From Streptomyces sp. NBC_00289 (GTDB lineage: Bacteria > Actinomycetota > Actinomycetes > Streptomycetales > Streptomycetaceae): 64,000 nucleotides of DNA. The notes beneath the pieces are model-generated. The model was given only the letters and a program-made list of their open reading frames with translations, was not told where the DNA came from and made no database searches. The stretch lies in contig NZ_CP108046.1 of the NCBI RefSeq assembly GCF_041435115.1, forward strand, positions 434,001-498,000, read 5' to 3'. The position numbers were made by a program, and so were the translations under genes. Shown in pieces: positions 47,510 to 59,043 of the stretch (position 1 is the first letter of the stretch; every line of letters starts with the position of its first letter).

Positions 47510-48445
47510 ATGAAACTGAAAGTTGGCAGATTTTCGTGTCCTCCGACTGTCGTCGGACTGGTCGCTTTAATGATTACTTGCATCATTGCTGCACTTTGTG
47601 CAGTGCAATCGCAGGACAGGAGAATACGTGCGATAGACTACTCCAGTCACATAGGAGGCGGAGCAGCTTTGGCAATTTCTGTTTTCGGCGAAAAAGCTTA
47701 TGGTTATTTGTGCGATGGCCATGAAGTGGGAGATTGGTTCAGTGGGGCCGCTTCCGGAGATGGCGCATTTGAACTGAATGGACCGGATGGAGCGCGCCTC
47801 TCAGGAAAGGCGAGGAACGACCACGCGTCCGGGATCCTTGAGCGACACGGTAGTTCCACAGCCTTTGACCTCAAAACTGGTCGATCTGTCGCCATGTATA
47901 AAGCAGTATCAGTAACCGAAGGCCATGATATTGATGCGGGCTGGATATTCCTGCCGGATGGTACTCAGACTGGCGTGGTGAACCGGAATGCTACTCGCAT
48001 TTCAGCTCCGCCACTTTCTCTGCCAGCCTCACGGGTCACCATCACCGGAACCGTTCTGAACGTGATTCGAATCGGCCGAAACCCTCGAAGTTCACCCGCT
48101 AAGACGTTGGTGCCTGAGCCGTCGCGTGGTGAGCCGGAGAAGACGTTGGTGCCTGAGCCGTCGCGTGGTGAGCCGGAGAAGACGTTGGTGCCTGAGCCGT
48201 CGCGTGGTGAGCCGGAGAAGACGTTGGTGCCTGAGCCGTCGCGTGGTGAGCCGGAGAAGACGTTGGTGCCTGAGCCGTCGCGTGGTGAGCCGGAGAAGAC
48301 GTTGGTGCCTGAGCCGTCGCGTGGTGAGCCGGAGAAGACGTTGGTGCCTGAGCCGTCGCGTGGTGAGCCGGAGAAGACGTTGGTGCCTGAGCCGTCGCGT
48401 GGTGAGCCGGAGAAGACGTTGGTGCCTGAGCCGTCGCGTGGGTAG
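47510..48445 (+). CDS. membrane-anchored protein with 13-residue tandem repeats
   Basis: A 311-residue protein from ATG 47510 (AAGGGG six bases upstream). A signal anchor (VVGLVALMITCIIAALCAV, about 14-32) is followed by an extracellular domain of about 150 residues: GGGAALAISVFGEKAYGYLC, DGHEVGDWFSGAASGDGAFE and DAGWIFLPDGTQTGVV. This resembles a Streptomyces surface or secreted domain of unknown function. From residue 198 the protein is nine copies of KTLVPEPSRGEPE, the last one cut short. The unique part is clearly lower in GC than its neighbours. The gene is squeezed between IS110 copies B and C, and the true end may have been replaced. Confidence 0.7.
   Translation: MKLKVGRFSCPPTVVGLVALMITCIIAALCAVQSQDRRIRAIDYSSHIGGGAALAISVFGEKAYGYLCDGHEVGDWFSGAASGDGAFELNGPDGARLSGKARNDHASGILERHGSSTAFDLKTGRSVAMYKAVSVTEGHDIDAGWIFLPDGTQTGVVNRNATRISAPPLSLPASRVTITGTVLNVIRIGRNPRSSPAKTLVPEPSRGEPEKTLVPEPSRGEPEKTLVPEPSRGEPEKTLVPEPSRGEPEKTLVPEPSRGEPEKTLVPEPSRGEPEKTLVPEPSRGEPEKTLVPEPSRGEPEKTLVPEPSRG
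48101..48443 (+). repeat. 39-bp tandem repeat, nine units
   Basis: Units start at 48101, 48140, 48179, 48218, 48257, 48296, 48335, 48374 and 48413 (the last is partial). They begin AAGACGTTGGTGCC and are identical in all full copies. The unit length is a multiple of three, so all frames stay open. Confidence 0.95.
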
Positions 48446-48501
48446 AGGTCTTGGGTTTGATCCGCTTTGACGGACATCCTCAGGGGCCCCGGGAGGTGTT
48501 G

Positions 48502-49889
48502 TCAGACATCCCATGGCGTTGGGTGTCAACTCGTGGCGAGGTTGGCGTGGTGGGCCCAGGCGGTGGCCTCGTCGTAGCGGGTGCGGGTCTTGAGGCATCC
48601 GTGGAGGATGCCGACGAGGCGGTTGCCGACCTGACGCAGGGCGGGGTTGTAGTCGAGTTCGCGGGCTCGCTGCTTGTCGTAGTAGCGGCGGACTCCGGGT
48701 GAGTTCTGCAGCGCGCAGAACGCCTGGCGCTGCAGCGCGTCGGCGAGGCGGTTGTTGCGGACGAAGCGGGCCTGGACGGTGTGGCTCCTGCCGGAAGCGC
48801 GGGTGACCGGGCTGGTGCCGGCGTAGTTCTTGCGTGCCTTCGCGGACGCGTAGCGGGCGGGGTCGTCCCCGAACTCGGCGAGCACCCGGGCCCGGACGAT
48901 CTCGCTGATGCCGGGCATCGACAGGTAGATCTCAGCGTCCGGGTGTGCCCGAAAATGTGCCTTCACTTCACCCTCCAACGTGTCTATCTGCTCGTTGAGG
49001 GCAATCAGCAGCCGGGCGTGCGCGGTCGCCGCGGCTGCGTAGGCGGCGGTCACCGGGGCCGCGACGTCGAGCTGGGGCTCGCGCAGCGCGGCCGCGATCG
49101 TCGCGGCCCTCTGGTCGCGGTTGCGGCGGCGGTGCCGGGCCAGCACCGCGGTGATCTGCTGTTTCGTCAGCTTCGACGCCCGCTCGGGTGTGGGGGCCTT
49201 GACCAGCAGTTCCAGGGCGTCGGTGCTGGTCAGCTCCAAGCTGGCGTAGGCAGTGAGCGCGCCGGGTACTCGCGCAGCGTGTTCCGCAGGCGCTGGAAGG
49301 TGCGGGTGCGTTCCCAGATCAGGGTCTGATGGGCGCGGGCAACGACCTTGACGGCCTGGGCCTGCTCGCTGTCCCCGGCGATCGGCCGTAACTGATCGCG
49401 GTCGATGCGGGCCATGTCCGCGAGCGCGTGCGCGTCGCCCTTTTCGCTCTTCGCGCCGGAGGTGCCGTAGCGTTCCTTGAACCGGGCCGCCTGCCGCGGG
49501 TTGACCGCATAGACCTGGTAGCCAACCGCGAGCAGGGCCTGCACCCACGGCCCGCGGTCGGTCTCGATCCCGACCACTACCTGCCCCGGCTCCAGGTCCT
49601 GGCCACCGTACCGGGCGACCAGGGCGTGCAGCTTGGCGATCCCTTCGACACCCTCCATCAGCCGGGCGGTCCCGAGCCTGCGGCCCGAACCGTCCTGGAC
49701 CTCGACATCATGGTGGTCTTCGGCCCAGTCGTCGCCGACGAACAGCACCCGCTTCTCCAACCTCTCGACGTACCACGTGCACGTGGCCAGCGGAAGACAC
49801 AGCTCGCGCCCTAATGGATCCAGTGCTCACGCCGCCACAGCCCCGGCGGGCACGCCATCCCATCAGCAGTCGGGCCTTCCGGCCGGACA
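48502..49889 (-). mobile_element. IS110-family element, copy C
   Basis: From TTGTCAGACATCCC (48502) to the leader end CCGGACAG (49889), where similarity to copies A and B stops and an IS6 fragment begins; copy C therefore lacks part of the left flank. Confidence 0.75.
48526..49760 (-). pseudogene. IS110-family transposase in two frames (copy C)
   Basis: The translated protein is identical to copy B, with the same -1 change of frame between the DEDD domain (49760-49230) and the serine domain (to 48526). Confidence 0.85.
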
Positions 49890-49897
49890 GGCTTAAT

Positions 49898-49975
49898 CAT
49901 CCGATTTCGGGCGGCGCCGGCGCAGCGCCGCGGCGTAGGCGGGGCCGAACCGGCGGGTGGCGTGGATCTGCTTCA
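49898..49975 (-). pseudogene. IS6-family transposase fragment
   Basis: The minus strand encodes IHATRRFGPAYAAALRRRRP, matching the RRFGPAFANALRRRRP segment of the IS6 transposase at 45042. Confidence 0.6.
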
Positions 49976-50326
49976 AGGAGGGCGAGGAGCCCCGGATGAT
50001 CTAGCGGTCAAGCCGTCGGGCGGCTACACGAAGAAGGACTTCCCCCGCTTCCCCGCCCTGCTTCACCGTCGTCTGGAGGGCCCGGTCACCATCGTCTGAG
50101 ATGTCTGGTCACCGCCGCCGACATCGCGCCCCCGGCCTGTGTCGAGGTGGCCGGTCGTGATGTACCTGCGCAAGCAGGGCCCGGGCTCCAGCTTGCCCTT
50201 GCCGTTGAGGGTGGCGAGGACCAGGTCGGGGTTGTGGGTGTCCATTCCTCAACATCAAGCAGCTGGTCGTCTCCTCGGAGCACGACGACGACTCACTCAA
50301 CGACAACATCGATCACGAGTCACATC
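49976..50326. other. unrecognised debris
   Basis: A short plus-strand stretch (GGYTKKDFPRFPALLHRRLE, about 50016-50080) faintly resembles the DDE region of IS630-type transposases. A minus-strand ORF (50063-50245, MDTHNPDLVLATLNGKG) is not recognised. No complete gene. Confidence 0.4.
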
Positions 50327-52194
<1,868 letters not shown>

Positions 52195-52262
52195 GTCGCG
52201 TAACCCTCGACCGAAATGCGCAACGGAGTCGAGTCGGGGGTCAAAGTCGGGGTGTTCTCAGT

Positions 52263-53149
52263 GAGCGTTTTCAGGGTGGCCACTGATCGAGTGATGCAAG
52301 GGGATGGCTGGCAGGGCAACGGACGAGGCTCCCAGGCAGTTGAGAGAGGTATCTGACATGCGATCTCGGTTGCCGGGGAGCCCCGTTGATTACGTATCCT
52401 GCCGCACTCGACCTCCCGCATGCCCTCGTGGAGACGGTCACGATGCTGATCGTCCTTCGTGAGGGTGACCGCCGGTGCAAGCTCCGTCCGTCCGCGCGTG
52501 CGGTTGTCGCGCTCGTGTACTTGCGCCAGCACACCACGCTGGCCCAGATCGCCGCTGGTTTCCGCATCAGCGTCGGGACCGCGCACGCCTATGTCCGCTC
52601 CGTGGTGGGCCTGCTGGCGCGCCGGGCTCCGGGGCTGACGCGGGCCCTGCGTGAAGTGAAGGCCCGGGCGGAATACGTGCTGGTGGACGGCACCCTCGCG
52701 GAGTGCGACCGGGTCGGTGACGGCCGCGGGGACTACTCGGGAAAGCACCGGCGTCACGGTGTGAACCTGCAGGTCGTCACCGATCCGGACGGCACCATCG
52801 TATGGATCTCGAAGGCGCTGCCCGGTCGCACCCACGACCTCACCGCCGCCCGCACCCACCGGATCATCGACACCTGCCGCAGACTCGGTATCCCGGTCCT
52901 GGCCGACCTCGGCTACCTCGGTGCCGGCGGCACCATCACCACCCCGATCCGACGTTCTCCCGGCAAAGAACTCAACCGCCGGCAGCTATCGCTGAACAGG
53001 GCTCATGCCCGCCTGCGCTACCCGGTCGAGCGCGGCATGGCCCGATTGAAGACCTGGCGGATCTTCCGCAAAGCCCGCTGCAGCCCCACCTGGCTCACCA
53101 CCGCAGCCAAAGCCGTCCTCACCCTTGAGAGCTACTGCTGAAAATCCTC
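52263..53149 (+). mobile_element. IS5-family element (three-copy type), copy 2
   Basis: An 887-bp unit, GAGCGTTTTCAG (52263) to GAAAATCCTC (53149). The flanks AGT and ATC do not match, unlike the 3-bp repeats of copies 1 and 3. It cuts a vapC gene on its right side. Confidence 0.8.
52386..53141 (+). CDS. IS5-family DDE transposase, intact copy
   Basis: A 251-residue protein from TTG 52386. Helix-turn-helix [20 protein letters not shown] (about 57-76); catalytic acids in [33 protein letters not shown] and [20 protein letters not shown]. The other two copies each carry one different single-base frameshift, so this is the only one able to make the full protein. Confidence 0.9.
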   Translation: MITYPAALDLPHALVETVTMLIVLREGDRRCKLRPSARAVVALVYLRQHTTLAQIAAGFRISVGTAHAYVRSVVGLLARRAPGLTRALREVKARAEYVLVDGTLAECDRVGDGRGDYSGKHRRHGVNLQVVTDPDGTIVWISKALPGRTHDLTAARTHRIIDTCRRLGIPVLADLGYLGAGGTITTPIRRSPGKELNRRQLSLNRAHARLRYPVERGMARLKTWRIFRKARCSPTWLTTAAKAVLTLESYC

Positions 53150-53401
53150 ATCGAACGCAATACAGCCGTGCGCCGCTTCGAGATCCCCTCTCTCGCCACA
53201 CACCTGAGCGCGGCGATCGCCGTCGCCGAAGGCTATGCAGACGCCGACCAAGGCAAAGGCGTCGGACTGACCGACGCCATGAACGTCGCCCTCGCAGCCG
53301 CCTACCGGACCGAGGTCCTTCTCACTACCGACCGGCATTTCCGCATGATCCGGCCGCTGACCGGCCACCAGGCATTCCGCCTCCTGCCCGACGACCTGTA
53401 G
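53150..53401 (+). pseudogene. PIN-domain (VapC-like) toxin, C-terminal fragment
   Basis: Encodes SAAIAVAEGYADADQGKGVG, LTDAMNVALAAAYRTEVLLT and DRHFRMIRPLTGHQAFRLLP, the second half of a PIN-domain RNase with conserved Asp residues. The first half and any antitoxin are lost at the IS5 copy 2 boundary. Confidence 0.7.
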
Positions 53402-54130
53402 ACCGAGCACCTACGCGACGCGGCCGCCTCCACTGGTCCGCCCAGGAGGTTCCCGGTGCTAGGAGTGGCGGCACCATCCAGGTCTACCAGGAGGCGGGTC
53501 TCTCCCACCTCGACCCTGGCTAGATCTATGTCTCGGACGCCGGCCAGGTCGCCAACCTGCTCTTCCGCCGCCTGACGCAGTTCCAGGAGGACGGCAAGGG
53601 CGGCGTCTCGGTCGTCGGCGACCTCGCCACCGACTCGGGCAAGTCCTCCGACGGCGCAAGACCTGGACTTCACTATGAAGCACAGGCACACCGCATTTTC
53701 GTGTCAGAGCCACTTCAGCTCGTACGCCGACGACACCGGCCACCGCTACTCGGCGATGCATGCCCGCCGAGCCGAACAGCAGCCGCGGGCAGGCGCGGCA
53801 CCGGGCACCAACTGGCCAGCGCAGCGCGGTAGGCCCTCGCCGCGGCCAACACCGCACGCTGCGCGACCCACATCGAGTCACGGCCCGCCGTGACGTGGGC
53901 ACGGAGGACAAGATTTTCCAGGCCGCCGAGCGCGCGTGGGCCGACATGGTCGAGCACGGCACCCCCGTGACGTCTGCCACTCGCTCGCTCAGCGCCCCCG
54001 TGCGCCACGGTGAGCACCAGCTGCTCACGCCGCGCCCCGGGATGCGGCGGAACCTGGGAGACCAGGCCCGTTCTGACCCGTTCGACCGTGGGCACACCGG
54101 GCGGATTTCCCATCAGGAATGTGTGACGCA
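53402..54130. other. region without a convincing gene
   Basis: Several overlapping frames are open but none shows a recognised domain. A plus-strand frame (53760-54179) with AERAWADMVEHGTPVTSATR could be the end of a real protein related to the genes downstream. Coding status is unresolved. Confidence 0.3.
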
Positions 54131-54427
54131 ATGGGCACGACTTCACAACTTTCGGCCGGACCGGTGGCCGAGAAAGTGATCCGAGTGTGGGCACAGGCCC
54201 TGTTCTGCTCGCCCCTGCGCCCACCGGACCAGATCAGTACAAAGACGGTGTGCGCGGCGGTCGCCGAGGAGCTGGCCCGCCACGCGACAGTGCCCGGCGG
54301 GTGCGCGGGAGCGGTCGCGCAGCGGGCCGGGGACTGCCCCGAGCTCTTCACCGCGCGGATGGCCTGGTGCCTGGAACAGGCCACCCACGCCTACACGGCG
54401 CCGGCCTGCGGTGGATGCCAGGCATGA
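54131..54427 (+). CDS. small conserved hypothetical protein
   Basis: A 98-residue protein (ATG 54131). AEKVIRVWAQALFCSPLRPP, CAAVAEELARHATVPGGCAG and ELFTARMAWCLEQATHAYTA suggest an all-helical fold with several cysteines. Similar short proteins occur in Streptomyces accessory DNA, but I know no function. Its stop overlaps the next start (ATGA). Confidence 0.55.
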   Translation: MGTTSQLSAGPVAEKVIRVWAQALFCSPLRPPDQISTKTVCAAVAEELARHATVPGGCAGAVAQRAGDCPELFTARMAWCLEQATHAYTAPACGGCQA

Positions 54428-55011
54428 CCAGCCCAGCAGGCGCCCAGCCGGACAACGCAGGCTCCTGCACCACAGCCGCGAGCGGCATGCCCTGCGGGGC
54501 GGAAGACGCCGCACGCAGCCAGCTCTGGTGGACCGTCCACCAGGCAGCCGGCGGCCCCGGACGCATGCCCGCCCACACCGACCGCCTGCGCCGGTGGTCC
54601 GGCCTGCTCATCGACGCCCTCCTGGCCTTCCATGACGATATGACGCGCCTGCCCGGATCGCAGGCCCGTATCTGGCAACTACGCCTGGCGCTGACCACCG
54701 AGCAGCGACTCCGGCCCGTTACCGGTGGCATCCCGGCCCACCGCTGGCTGGTCCACGCCCGCCACCGCACCCAGACTCGCCCCAATCCCACGCTCGACCG
54801 ACGGCTCTACCAGTCCTGGATCCCGCACCTGGTCGCCGCGGTCCGCGACCTCATCAACGAAACCGCCGCAGCAATCGCACACACCGCAAACACCGAACAA
54901 GACCCCGCCACCACGGTCCACCTCCTGCAAGCCCGCCACATCCTGCAGCACACCTGCCGCCACCTGAACAGGCCCCACGAACTACGACCACCGCCAGCCA
55001 GGAACAAATGA
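54424..55011 (+). CDS. hypothetical protein, coupled to the preceding gene
   Basis: A 195-residue protein whose ATG at 54424 overlaps the upstream stop by 4 bp. No family recognised. RRWSGLLIDALLAFHDDMTR, RIWQLRLALTTEQRLRPVTG and WIPHLVAAVRDLINETAAAI are helical; the end is basic and Pro-rich. The two genes form a small operon whose upstream part may be lost. Confidence 0.55.
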   Translation: MTSPAGAQPDNAGSCTTAASGMPCGAEDAARSQLWWTVHQAAGGPGRMPAHTDRLRRWSGLLIDALLAFHDDMTRLPGSQARIWQLRLALTTEQRLRPVTGGIPAHRWLVHARHRTQTRPNPTLDRRLYQSWIPHLVAAVRDLINETAAAIAHTANTEQDPATTVHLLQARHILQHTCRHLNRPHELRPPPARNK

Positions 55012-55017
55012 GGTCAG

Positions 55018-55224
55018 TTGATCGGGCAACTGGTGGACCGCGCGAAGGCTGGCGGGATCAAGTTGACCGGTGAGGGCGGGCTAATGCAGCAGCTGACGAA
55101 GAGGCTCTTGGAGTCCGCTCTCGAGGGTGAGATCGCCGATCATCTCGGCCACGAGAAGCATGACAGGGCCGCCGACGGCAACACCCGCAACAACACTCGT
55201 TCGAAGACCGTGGTGACCACGTGA
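55018..55224 (+). pseudogene. IS256-family transposase, N-terminal fragment
   Basis: GGLMQQLTKRLLESALEGEI, ADHLGHEKHD and NTRNNTRSKTV are the start of an IS256 Mutator-type transposase; it ends at a stop after 68 codons where the intron fragment begins. Confidence 0.8.
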
Positions 55225-55234
55225 GGTCGTGAAT

Positions 55235-55385
55235 GCGCATCGCTCACTACGACAGTCTTCATCCACGCAGGATGAGGCGGTTTGGCATCTCCCCCCGCAG
55301 GGCGAAGCCGAAGGGCCATGATTTCCTTCATCTCCCGCACAGCATCACTTCCAGAAGCTGCCCTACAACCAACTCCTTTTCGTGT
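55235..55385 (-). pseudogene. group II intron 5'-end fragment
   Basis: About 150 bp closely resemble the 5' end of intron 1 (28725-28872), ending at the same GTGTCCTGAAC 5' boundary. It sits in an IS5-type fragment, whose GVNLQV codons continue directly from the boundary. Confidence 0.65.
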
Positions 55386-55477
55386 TCAGGACACAAGACC
55401 TGCAAGTTCACTCCGTGACGGCGGCGCCTGCCCGAATAGTCGGCCCGGCTGTCACCTCTCGCCGTCGCCCGAATCCT
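55386..55477 (-). pseudogene. IS5-family fragment, left of ISL3
   Basis: The minus strand reads [18 protein letters not shown], the strand after the first catalytic Asp of DDE_Tnp_4 transposases. The rest of the gene continues on the other side of the ISL3 element. Confidence 0.6.
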
Positions 55478-57213
55478 GGTTCTGGATCACTTTCAGTGCT
55501 GGGGCCACGGAGGGTCACCGAAACCGCGATCATGAACGGTCGTGGGTGATGTTCTCCTCCAGAACCTGTGGTTCCACCAGGTCCAAGGTGTCGTGATCGA
55601 AAACGTTGTGCCTGACGGCGAGTTGGTGGCCGTGCGGGCCCGGGCGGTTGCGGAGCGGGTCGTATGTCCAGCGTGCGGGACGCTGTCGTCTCGGGTGCAC
55701 AGCCGGTACGTACGGCGGCTCGCCGACAGCTCGGTCAGAGGGCGTCCGGTGCTGATCGAGTTACAGGTGCGGCGGTTCCGCTGCGGCCAACGTTTGTGCA
55801 GACAGGCGACGTTCGCCGAGCAGGTCGACGGACTGACCGTCCGGCACGGCCGACGCAGCGCCGGGCTGCAGACAGTGCTGGAGCGTGTGGCGGTGATGCT
55901 GGCCGGCCGTGCCGGTGCCCGCCTCTCCCAGACTCTGGCCGCCGGGGTGAGCAGGTCGACACTGCTGCGGTTGATCCGTCGCCTGCCGGAGCCCGAGACC
56001 TCGACACCGCGGGTGCTCGGGGTGGACGACTTCGCGCTGCGCAAGGGCCACAAGTACGGCACGATCCTGATCGACATCGAAACCCGTCAGCCCATCGACC
56101 TGCTGCCGGACCGGACGACGTCGACGGTCGCCAAGTGGCTCGCCGACCATCCCGGCATCGAGGTGATCTGTCGGGACCGCTCCACCGCCTATGCCGAGGC
56201 CGGACGGCTCGGCGCCCCGAACGCCATCCACGTCGCGGACCGATGGCACATCTGGTCGAACCTTACTGAGGCCGTCGAGAAGACAGTCGTTCAACACCGC
56301 GCTCTGCTACGTGAGCCGCACGACGCCGCCACGGCCCAGGCCGTCGCGGACACGGAGAACACGAACCTCGATCCGCCCTCTCCCAGAGGGCCGCGGACAA
56401 CCGGCCGACTCTCCGACCGCATCCGGGAACAGCACGCGGCTATCCACGCTCTCCTCGAGCAGGGCATCGGACTGCGCGCGATCGCCCGCCAACAGGGGCT
56501 GGCCCGCAATACCGTCCGCCGCTTCGCCAACGCGGCAAGCGCGGACGAACTCCTGGTTGGCCGGTGGACCGGCCGAGCCAGCATTCTCGACCCCTACAAG
56601 CCTTACCTGCACCAGCGGTGGGCGGAGGGCTGCACCGTCGCCCGCCGCCTGTTCGAGGAAGTACGCGAACGTGGCTACCCCGGCGGCGAGAACGTGGTGA
56701 AGGTCTACGTGGCCAAACTCCGCGAGAACTTTCCGCACGACCCGCCCCACAAGACGCCGTCCGTGCGGAATGTGACCAGCTGGCTCACCCGCCATCCCGA
56801 CCGCCTCACCGAGGACCAGACCCAGCAGCTCAAAGCGATCCTGGCTCGCTGCCCCGCGCTCGACCGCACCGCCCACCACGTCCGCACGTTTGCCGAGCTC
56901 ATGAACAACCGTCAGGGCCGGGACCTGAACAAGTGGATCACGAGCGTCCGGGCCGAGGACCTGCCAGCCCTTCATACCTTCGTCACCGGTCTCGGCCAGG
57001 ATCTCGATGCCGTCGTCGCCGGCCTCAGCCTTCGCTACAGCTCCGGCGCGGTCGAGGGTCAGAACAACAAGATCAAGATGTTGAAGCGGCAGATGTTCGG
57101 CCGAGCCAACTTCGACCTGCTCCGCAAACGGGTCCTCCTCACCGCGCGATGCCGTTCATGATCGCGGTTTCGGTGACCCTCCGTGGCCCTAGCACTGAAA
57201 GTGATCCAGAACC
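55478..57213 (+). mobile_element. ISL3-family element
   Basis: Long inverted ends starting GGTTCTGGATCACTTTCAGT (55478, and complementary to 57213), similar for about 60 bp with few mismatches. It splits an IS5-type remnant. No matching 8-bp target duplication was seen. Confidence 0.8.
55542..57161 (+). CDS. ISL3-family transposase
   Basis: A 539-residue intact protein. N-terminal zinc-binding motif VVCPACGTLSSRVHSRYVRR with a second Cys pair (RFRCGQRLCRQATF); helix-turn-helix; DDE core TPRVLGVDDFALRKGHKYGT (first Asp), EVICRDRSTAYAEAGR (second Asp), IHVADRWHIWSNLTEAV; an inserted helix-turn-helix region (GLRAIARQQGLARNTVRRFA); and the C-terminal SSGAVEGQNNKIKMLKRQMF with the catalytic Glu. 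Confidence 0.9.
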   Translation: MGDVLLQNLWFHQVQGVVIENVVPDGELVAVRARAVAERVVCPACGTLSSRVHSRYVRRLADSSVRGRPVLIELQVRRFRCGQRLCRQATFAEQVDGLTVRHGRRSAGLQTVLERVAVMLAGRAGARLSQTLAAGVSRSTLLRLIRRLPEPETSTPRVLGVDDFALRKGHKYGTILIDIETRQPIDLLPDRTTSTVAKWLADHPGIEVICRDRSTAYAEAGRLGAPNAIHVADRWHIWSNLTEAVEKTVVQHRALLREPHDAATAQAVADTENTNLDPPSPRGPRTTGRLSDRIREQHAAIHALLEQGIGLRAIARQQGLARNTVRRFANAASADELLVGRWTGRASILDPYKPYLHQRWAEGCTVARRLFEEVRERGYPGGENVVKVYVAKLRENFPHDPPHKTPSVRNVTSWLTRHPDRLTEDQTQQLKAILARCPALDRTAHHVRTFAELMNNRQGRDLNKWITSVRAEDLPALHTFVTGLGQDLDAVVAGLSLRYSSGAVEGQNNKIKMLKRQMFGRANFDLLRKRVLLTARCRS

Positions 57214-57440
57214 CAGGTTCAGCCGACGCCGACATCACCGACCCGGTCGCACTCGGCGAGCGTCCCATCGAGCAGAGGTAGCGGGCGTCGGAGTTTCGCA
57301 GGGCTGCGGTCAGGCCCGGTGCCCGGGCAGCCAGGAGAGCCGCGACAGCGTGGACGTAAGCGTGGGCTGTGCCCAAGCCCACGCTGATCCCGAATCAGGC
57401 GGCGATCTGGTGCAGCGTGTCGTACTTGCGGAGGTACACC
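57214..57440 (-). pseudogene. IS5-family fragment, right of ISL3
   Basis: The minus strand encodes LGTAHAYVHAVAALLAARAP and GLTAALRNSDARYLCS, then the ECDRVGDV strand that precedes the part at 55386-55477. Confidence 0.65.
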
Positions 57441-57444
57441 AGTG

Positions 57445-57575
57445 CGCCAGTGAACGCCGTGTGCTCATACGAGACCCGCCGGTTCGCGTCCTTGCAGTAG
57501 ACGATCCGGGTGTTGCCGGGATGCAGACGCAGCCCGACCTCTTCTATCCGGTTCCCGATCGCCTCCACCAGTTTT
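57445..57575 (-). pseudogene. group II intron RT fragment
   Basis: Encodes EVGLRLHPGNTRIVYCKDAN and RRVSYEHTAF, matching the RT6 region of the reverse transcriptase at 27022. Confidence 0.7.
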
Positions 57576-57579
57576 CTGG

Positions 57580-57800
57580 CCTGGCTCTGCGCAGGGCCTT
57601 GAAGGTGGTCTTGAGTAGGGAGTTGGCGCGCTCGCTGAACGCGGGCAGGAAGCGTTGCGCTCCTCCGGCGGAGCGGGAGCCCTTCATCGCCCGTTCGCGC
57701 TGTCTCGTCGGCTGGTGGCTGTTCTCGGTGCGGTTGTTCAGGCCCTTGTGGGAACGGTGCTCGACCGAGCTCATCAGCTCGCGGTGGGCGACGCCGTAGG
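57580..57800 (-). pseudogene. IS6-family transposase fragment
   Basis: Encodes SYGVAHRELMSSVEHRSHKG, LNNRTENSHQPTRQRERAMK and SAGGAQRFLPAFSERANSLL, the C-terminal catalytic end of an IS6 transposase. Confidence 0.75.
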
Positions 57801-57807
57801 AGCGGAG

Positions 57808-58027
57808 CGGACACTGGACCGTGGAAAACACCGCCCACTGGGTACGAGATGTCGTCTTCGGAGAAGATAAATCCTAGGTCAGGACCCGTAACACACCTGC
57901 CGTACTCGCTGCCGCCCGCGACGTGATCCGCAGCGCGCTCAAGCTCGCCGGATACGTCAACACCGCCGCCGAACGCCGAGCCCACACCGAACGCCCACGC
58001 GTCCTCACCCTCTACGGCATCACATGA
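57808..58027 (+). pseudogene. ISAs1-family transposase, C-terminal fragment
   Basis: HWTVENTAHWVRDVVFGEDK, then an in-frame TAG, then VRTRNTPAVLAAARDVIRSA and ERPRVLTLYGIT. Related to the proteins at 23894 and 43363. Confidence 0.75.
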
Positions 58028-58074
58028 TCAAACCGGACGACCCGGGCAAACGCCGGGGCCCTGCCGCGCGCAGT

Positions 58075-58960
58075 GAGGATTTTCAGCAGTAGCTCTCAAG
58101 GGTGAGGACGGCTTTGGCTGCGGTGGTGAGCCAGGTGGGGCTGCAGCGGGCTTTGCGGAAGATCCGCCAGGTCTTCAATCGGGCCATGCCGCGCTCGACC
58201 GGGTAGCGCAGGCGGGCATGAGCCCTGTTCAGCGATAGCTGCCGGCGGTTGAGTTCTTTGCCGGGAGAACGTCGGATCGGGGTGGTGATGGTGCCGCCGG
58301 CACCGAGGTAGCCGAGGTCGGCCAGGACCGGGATACCGAGTCTGCGGCAGGTGTCGATGATCCGGTGGGTGCGGGCGGCGGTGAGGTCGTGGGTGCGACC
58401 GGGCAGCGCCTTCGAGATCCATACGATGGTGCCGTCCGGATCGGTGACGACCTGCAGGTTCACACCGTGACGCCGGTGCTTTCCCGAGTAGTCCCCGCGG
58501 CCGTCACCGACCCGGTCGCACTCCGCGAGGGTGCCGTCCACCAGCACGTATTCCGCCCGGGCCTTCACTTCACGCAGGGCCCGCGTCAGCCCGGAGCCCG
58601 GCGCGCCAGCAGGCCCACCACGGAGCGGACATAGGCGTGCGCGGTCCCGACGCTGATGCGGAAACCAGCGGCGATCTGGGCCAGCGTGGTGTGCTGGCGC
58701 AAGTACACGAGCGCGACAACCGCACGCGCGGACGGACGGAGCTTGCACCGGCGGTCACCCTCACGAAGGACGATCAGCATCGTGACCGTCTCCACGAGGG
58801 CATGCGGGAGGTCGAGTGCGGCAGGATACGTAATCAACGGGGCTCCCCGGCAACCGAGATCGCATGTCAGATACCTCTCTCAACTGCCTGGGAGCCTCGT
58901 CCGTTGCCCTGCCAGCCATCCCCTTGCATCACTCGATCAGTGGCCACCCTGAAAACGCTC
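58075..58960 (-). mobile_element. IS5-family element (three-copy type), copy 3
   Basis: An 886-bp unit flanked by AGT on both sides (58072-58074 and 58961-58963). Ends as in copy 1. Confidence 0.85.
58083..58837 (-). pseudogene. IS5-family DDE transposase, frameshifted (copy 3)
   Basis: Near-identical to 52386-53141, but one C is missing in the CAGCCCCGGAGCC run (about 58591), which shifts the frame after ARRAPG. The break is at a different place from that of copy 1. Confidence 0.85.
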
Positions 58961-59043
58961 AGTGATCGAGGAACTACAGCGAAGCCGCCGATCTCCCACT
59001 GAAGGGTAGCGTGTACGTCCTTTGAGGAACGAAGCAGTAGTTC

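Noticed and set aside
48101..48443. Regular 39-bp repeats suggesting a CRISPR array
   Set aside because: The units are contiguous and identical with no spacers, and they read as a 13-residue protein repeat.
47965..48477. Minus-strand ORF of 170 codons over the repeat region
   Set aside because: It is open only because the 39-bp unit lacks stops in several frames; the plus-strand gene has a start, a ribosome-binding site and a membrane anchor.
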